A stretch of DNA of 6,993 bases, taken from the NCBI GenBank assembly GCA_029941485.1, contig JAPYOZ010000046.1:1-6993 (forward strand), given 5' to 3'. The notes under the pieces are model-generated. The model worked only from the letters and a program-made list of their open reading frames with translations. It had not been told where the DNA came from and did not search any database. The stretch's first letter is position 1. Each line of letters opens with the position of its first letter. Below are positions 5,598 to 6,993 of this stretch, in pieces. The stretch comes from Gammaproteobacteria bacterium (lineage in GTDB: Bacteria; Pseudomonadota; Gammaproteobacteria; PS1; Pseudothioglobaceae). Both the position numbers and the translations under genes were made by a program.

Positions 5598-6993
5598 ATG
5601 AATAATATCCGTAATTTTTCTATTATTGCCCATATTGACCATGGAAAATCAACTATTGCTGATCGATTTATTCAGTTTTGTGGCGGATTAAGCGACCGTG
5701 AGATGTCGTCCCAAGTGTTAGATTCAATGGATATTGAAAAAGAGCGTGGCATTACGATTAAATCCCAAAGTGTGACACTGGATTACAAAGCTAAAAATGG
5801 TGAAATCTACCAGCTAAACTTTATTGACACACCGGGCCATGTTGATTTTTCATACGAAGTATCGCGCTCTCTTTCGGCTTGCGAAGGGGCATTATTGATT
5901 GTTGATGCTTCTCAAGGTGTTGAAGCGCAAACGGTGGCTAATTGTTATACCGCACTTGATCAAGGCCTGGAAGTGGTCTCAGTACTCAATAAAATTGATT
6001 TACCCGCGGCTGATCCTGAGCGAGTGGTAGATGAAATTGAAGATGTGATTGGTGTTGAGGCGCATGACGCCGTACATGCCAGCGCAAAATCCGGCATTGG
6101 AATCCAAGACATTTTAGAACAAATTGTTGAGAAAATACCCGCACCTAAAGGTGAGGTTGATGCACCGATTAAAGCACTGATTATTGACTCTTGGTTTGAT
6201 AATTATCTGGGTGTGGTATCGCTGGTTCGTGTGATTGATGGCGAGATTAAAGCCAAAACCAAGATTAAAATATTCTCAAATGGCAATGAGCATTTGGTGG
6301 ATGAAGTTGGTGTATTTACACCTAAACGTACCAAGACTGAAAGTTTAAAAGCGGGAGAGGTGGGTTTTCTAATTGCCAGTATTAAAAATATTGATGGCGC
6401 ACCTGTGGGTGATACCATTACCAGTGCTAAAAACCCAGTGACTGAACCTTTAGAGGGGTTTAAGCCTGTACAGCCCCGAGTCTTTGCTGGTTTGTTTCCA
6501 ATCTCAGGTGAAGATTATGAAAAATTCCGCGATGCTTTAGCAAAACTTCGCTTGAATGATGCGGCGCTGCAATACGAGCCTGAAAATTCTGATGCGCTTG
6601 GTTTTGGTTTTCGCATTGGTTTCTTGGGCTTGTTGCATATGGAAATCGTTCAAGAGCGTTTAGAGCGTGAGTATGATCTTGATCTCATTACTACTGCACC
6701 AACTGTAATTTATGAAATTTTGGATAGTAAAGGCAATCTTCACCATGTAGATAGCCCCTCAAAGATGCCAAATAATCAATCAATTGCTGAGTTTAGAGAG
6801 CCTATTATTACTGCCAATATCTTGGTAACCGATGAATTTGTTGGTGCGGTTATTAGTTTGTGTGTAGAAAAACGTGGCGTACAAAAGAGCCTGACTTACC
6901 TAGGTAGACAAGTGCAGTTAGTTTATGAATTACCACTGAATGAGGTTGTGCTTGATTTCTTTGATCGACTTAAATCAGTTTCTCGCGGTTTTG
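5598..6993 (+). CDS. lepA: Elongation factor 4 (LepA), 3' end beyond the window
   Basis: LepA is a ribosome-bound translational GTPase related to EF-G, linked to back-translocation and to initiation or subunit assembly. The window holds 465 codons of a protein of about 600, with no stop before the edge. GTPase motifs are intact: AHIDHGKST at 11-19, RGITIK at 50-55, DTPGH at 77-81, NKID at 131-134 and SAK at 162-164. LepA-specific segments follow, including ALIIDSWFDNYLGVVSL and LGFGFRIGFLGLLHMEIVQERLEREY. The missing part includes the LepA-only C-terminal domain. The ATG at 5598 gives the family N-terminus MNNIRNFSIIAHIDHG; no Shine-Dalgarno is visible. In many relatives lepA leads lepB and rnc; here it lies downstream of acpS, separated from it by three minus-strand genes. 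Confidence 0.98.
   Translation, partial: MNNIRNFSIIAHIDHGKSTIADRFIQFCGGLSDREMSSQVLDSMDIEKERGITIKSQSVTLDYKAKNGEIYQLNFIDTPGHVDFSYEVSRSLSACEGALLIVDASQGVEAQTVANCYTALDQGLEVVSVLNKIDLPAADPERVVDEIEDVIGVEAHDAVHASAKSGIGIQDILEQIVEKIPAPKGEVDAPIKALIIDSWFDNYLGVVSLVRVIDGEIKAKTKIKIFSNGNEHLVDEVGVFTPKRTKTESLKAGEVGFLIASIKNIDGAPVGDTITSAKNPVTEPLEGFKPVQPRVFAGLFPISGEDYEKFRDALAKLRLNDAALQYEPENSDALGFGFRIGFLGLLHMEIVQERLEREYDLDLITTAPTVIYEILDSKGNLHHVDSPSKMPNNQSIAEFREPIITANILVTDEFVGAVISLCVEKRGVQKSLTYLGRQVQLVYELPLNEVVLDFFDRLKSVSRGF

Noticed and set aside
2947..5643. Shared string ATATTGACCAT in pdxJ and lepA
   Set aside because: Both encode an Ile-Asp-His motif (NIDHIAT and HIDHGKS), so the match comes from common codons rather than a DNA repeat.

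Overview
This window looks like chromosomal DNA from an A+T-rich, compact gammaproteobacterium. The evidence is the rnc-era-recO-pdxJ-acpS gene order, UbiG (ubiquinone synthesis), Bcp and LepA, all with gammaproteobacterial-looking sequences and very short gaps. The A+T richness, tight packing and a stand-alone Cas6/Cmx6-like protein make me think of a marine sulfur-oxidising lineage such as SUP05/Thioglobus or a related symbiont. That placement is inference, not shown by the window.

Layout. (1) 2-673, minus: a complete Cas6/Cmx6-like RAMP endoribonuclease, with no CRISPR repeats or other cas gene in view. (2) 688-4034, plus: rnc, era, recO, pdxJ and acpS, nearly all overlapping or touching, read as one operon; its first start codon lies only 14 bp from the cas6 start codon, facing away from it. 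(3) 4042-4347, minus: a small exported two-cysteine protein of unknown function, convergent with acpS. It has its own good sigma70-type promoter, covered by a perfect 12-bp inverted repeat. (4) 4409-5553, minus: bcp-ubiG, overlapping by 4 bp. (5) 5598-6993, plus: lepA, cut by the window edge after 465 codons and divergent from bcp across a 44-bp intergenic region that holds candidate promoters and a 17-bp imperfect palindrome.

Most genes are housekeeping: RNA processing (rnc), ribosome assembly (era), recombinational repair (recO), vitamin B6 (pdxJ), fatty-acid carrier activation (acpS), ubiquinone (ubiG), peroxide defence (bcp) and elongation (lepA). The common lepA-lepB-rnc-era-recO-pdxJ-acpS cluster is split here: lepA lies beyond acpS rather than ahead of rnc, lepB is not seen, and a cas6-like gene sits where lepB would be expected.

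The most interesting point is the stand-alone Cas6-like endoRNase placed head-to-head with RNase III. Its candidate catalytic histidine and glycine-rich loop are intact, so it may be a CRISPR RNA-processing enzyme acting at a distance or one taken over for another RNA task. No gene-free stretch in the window exceeds about 65 bp.
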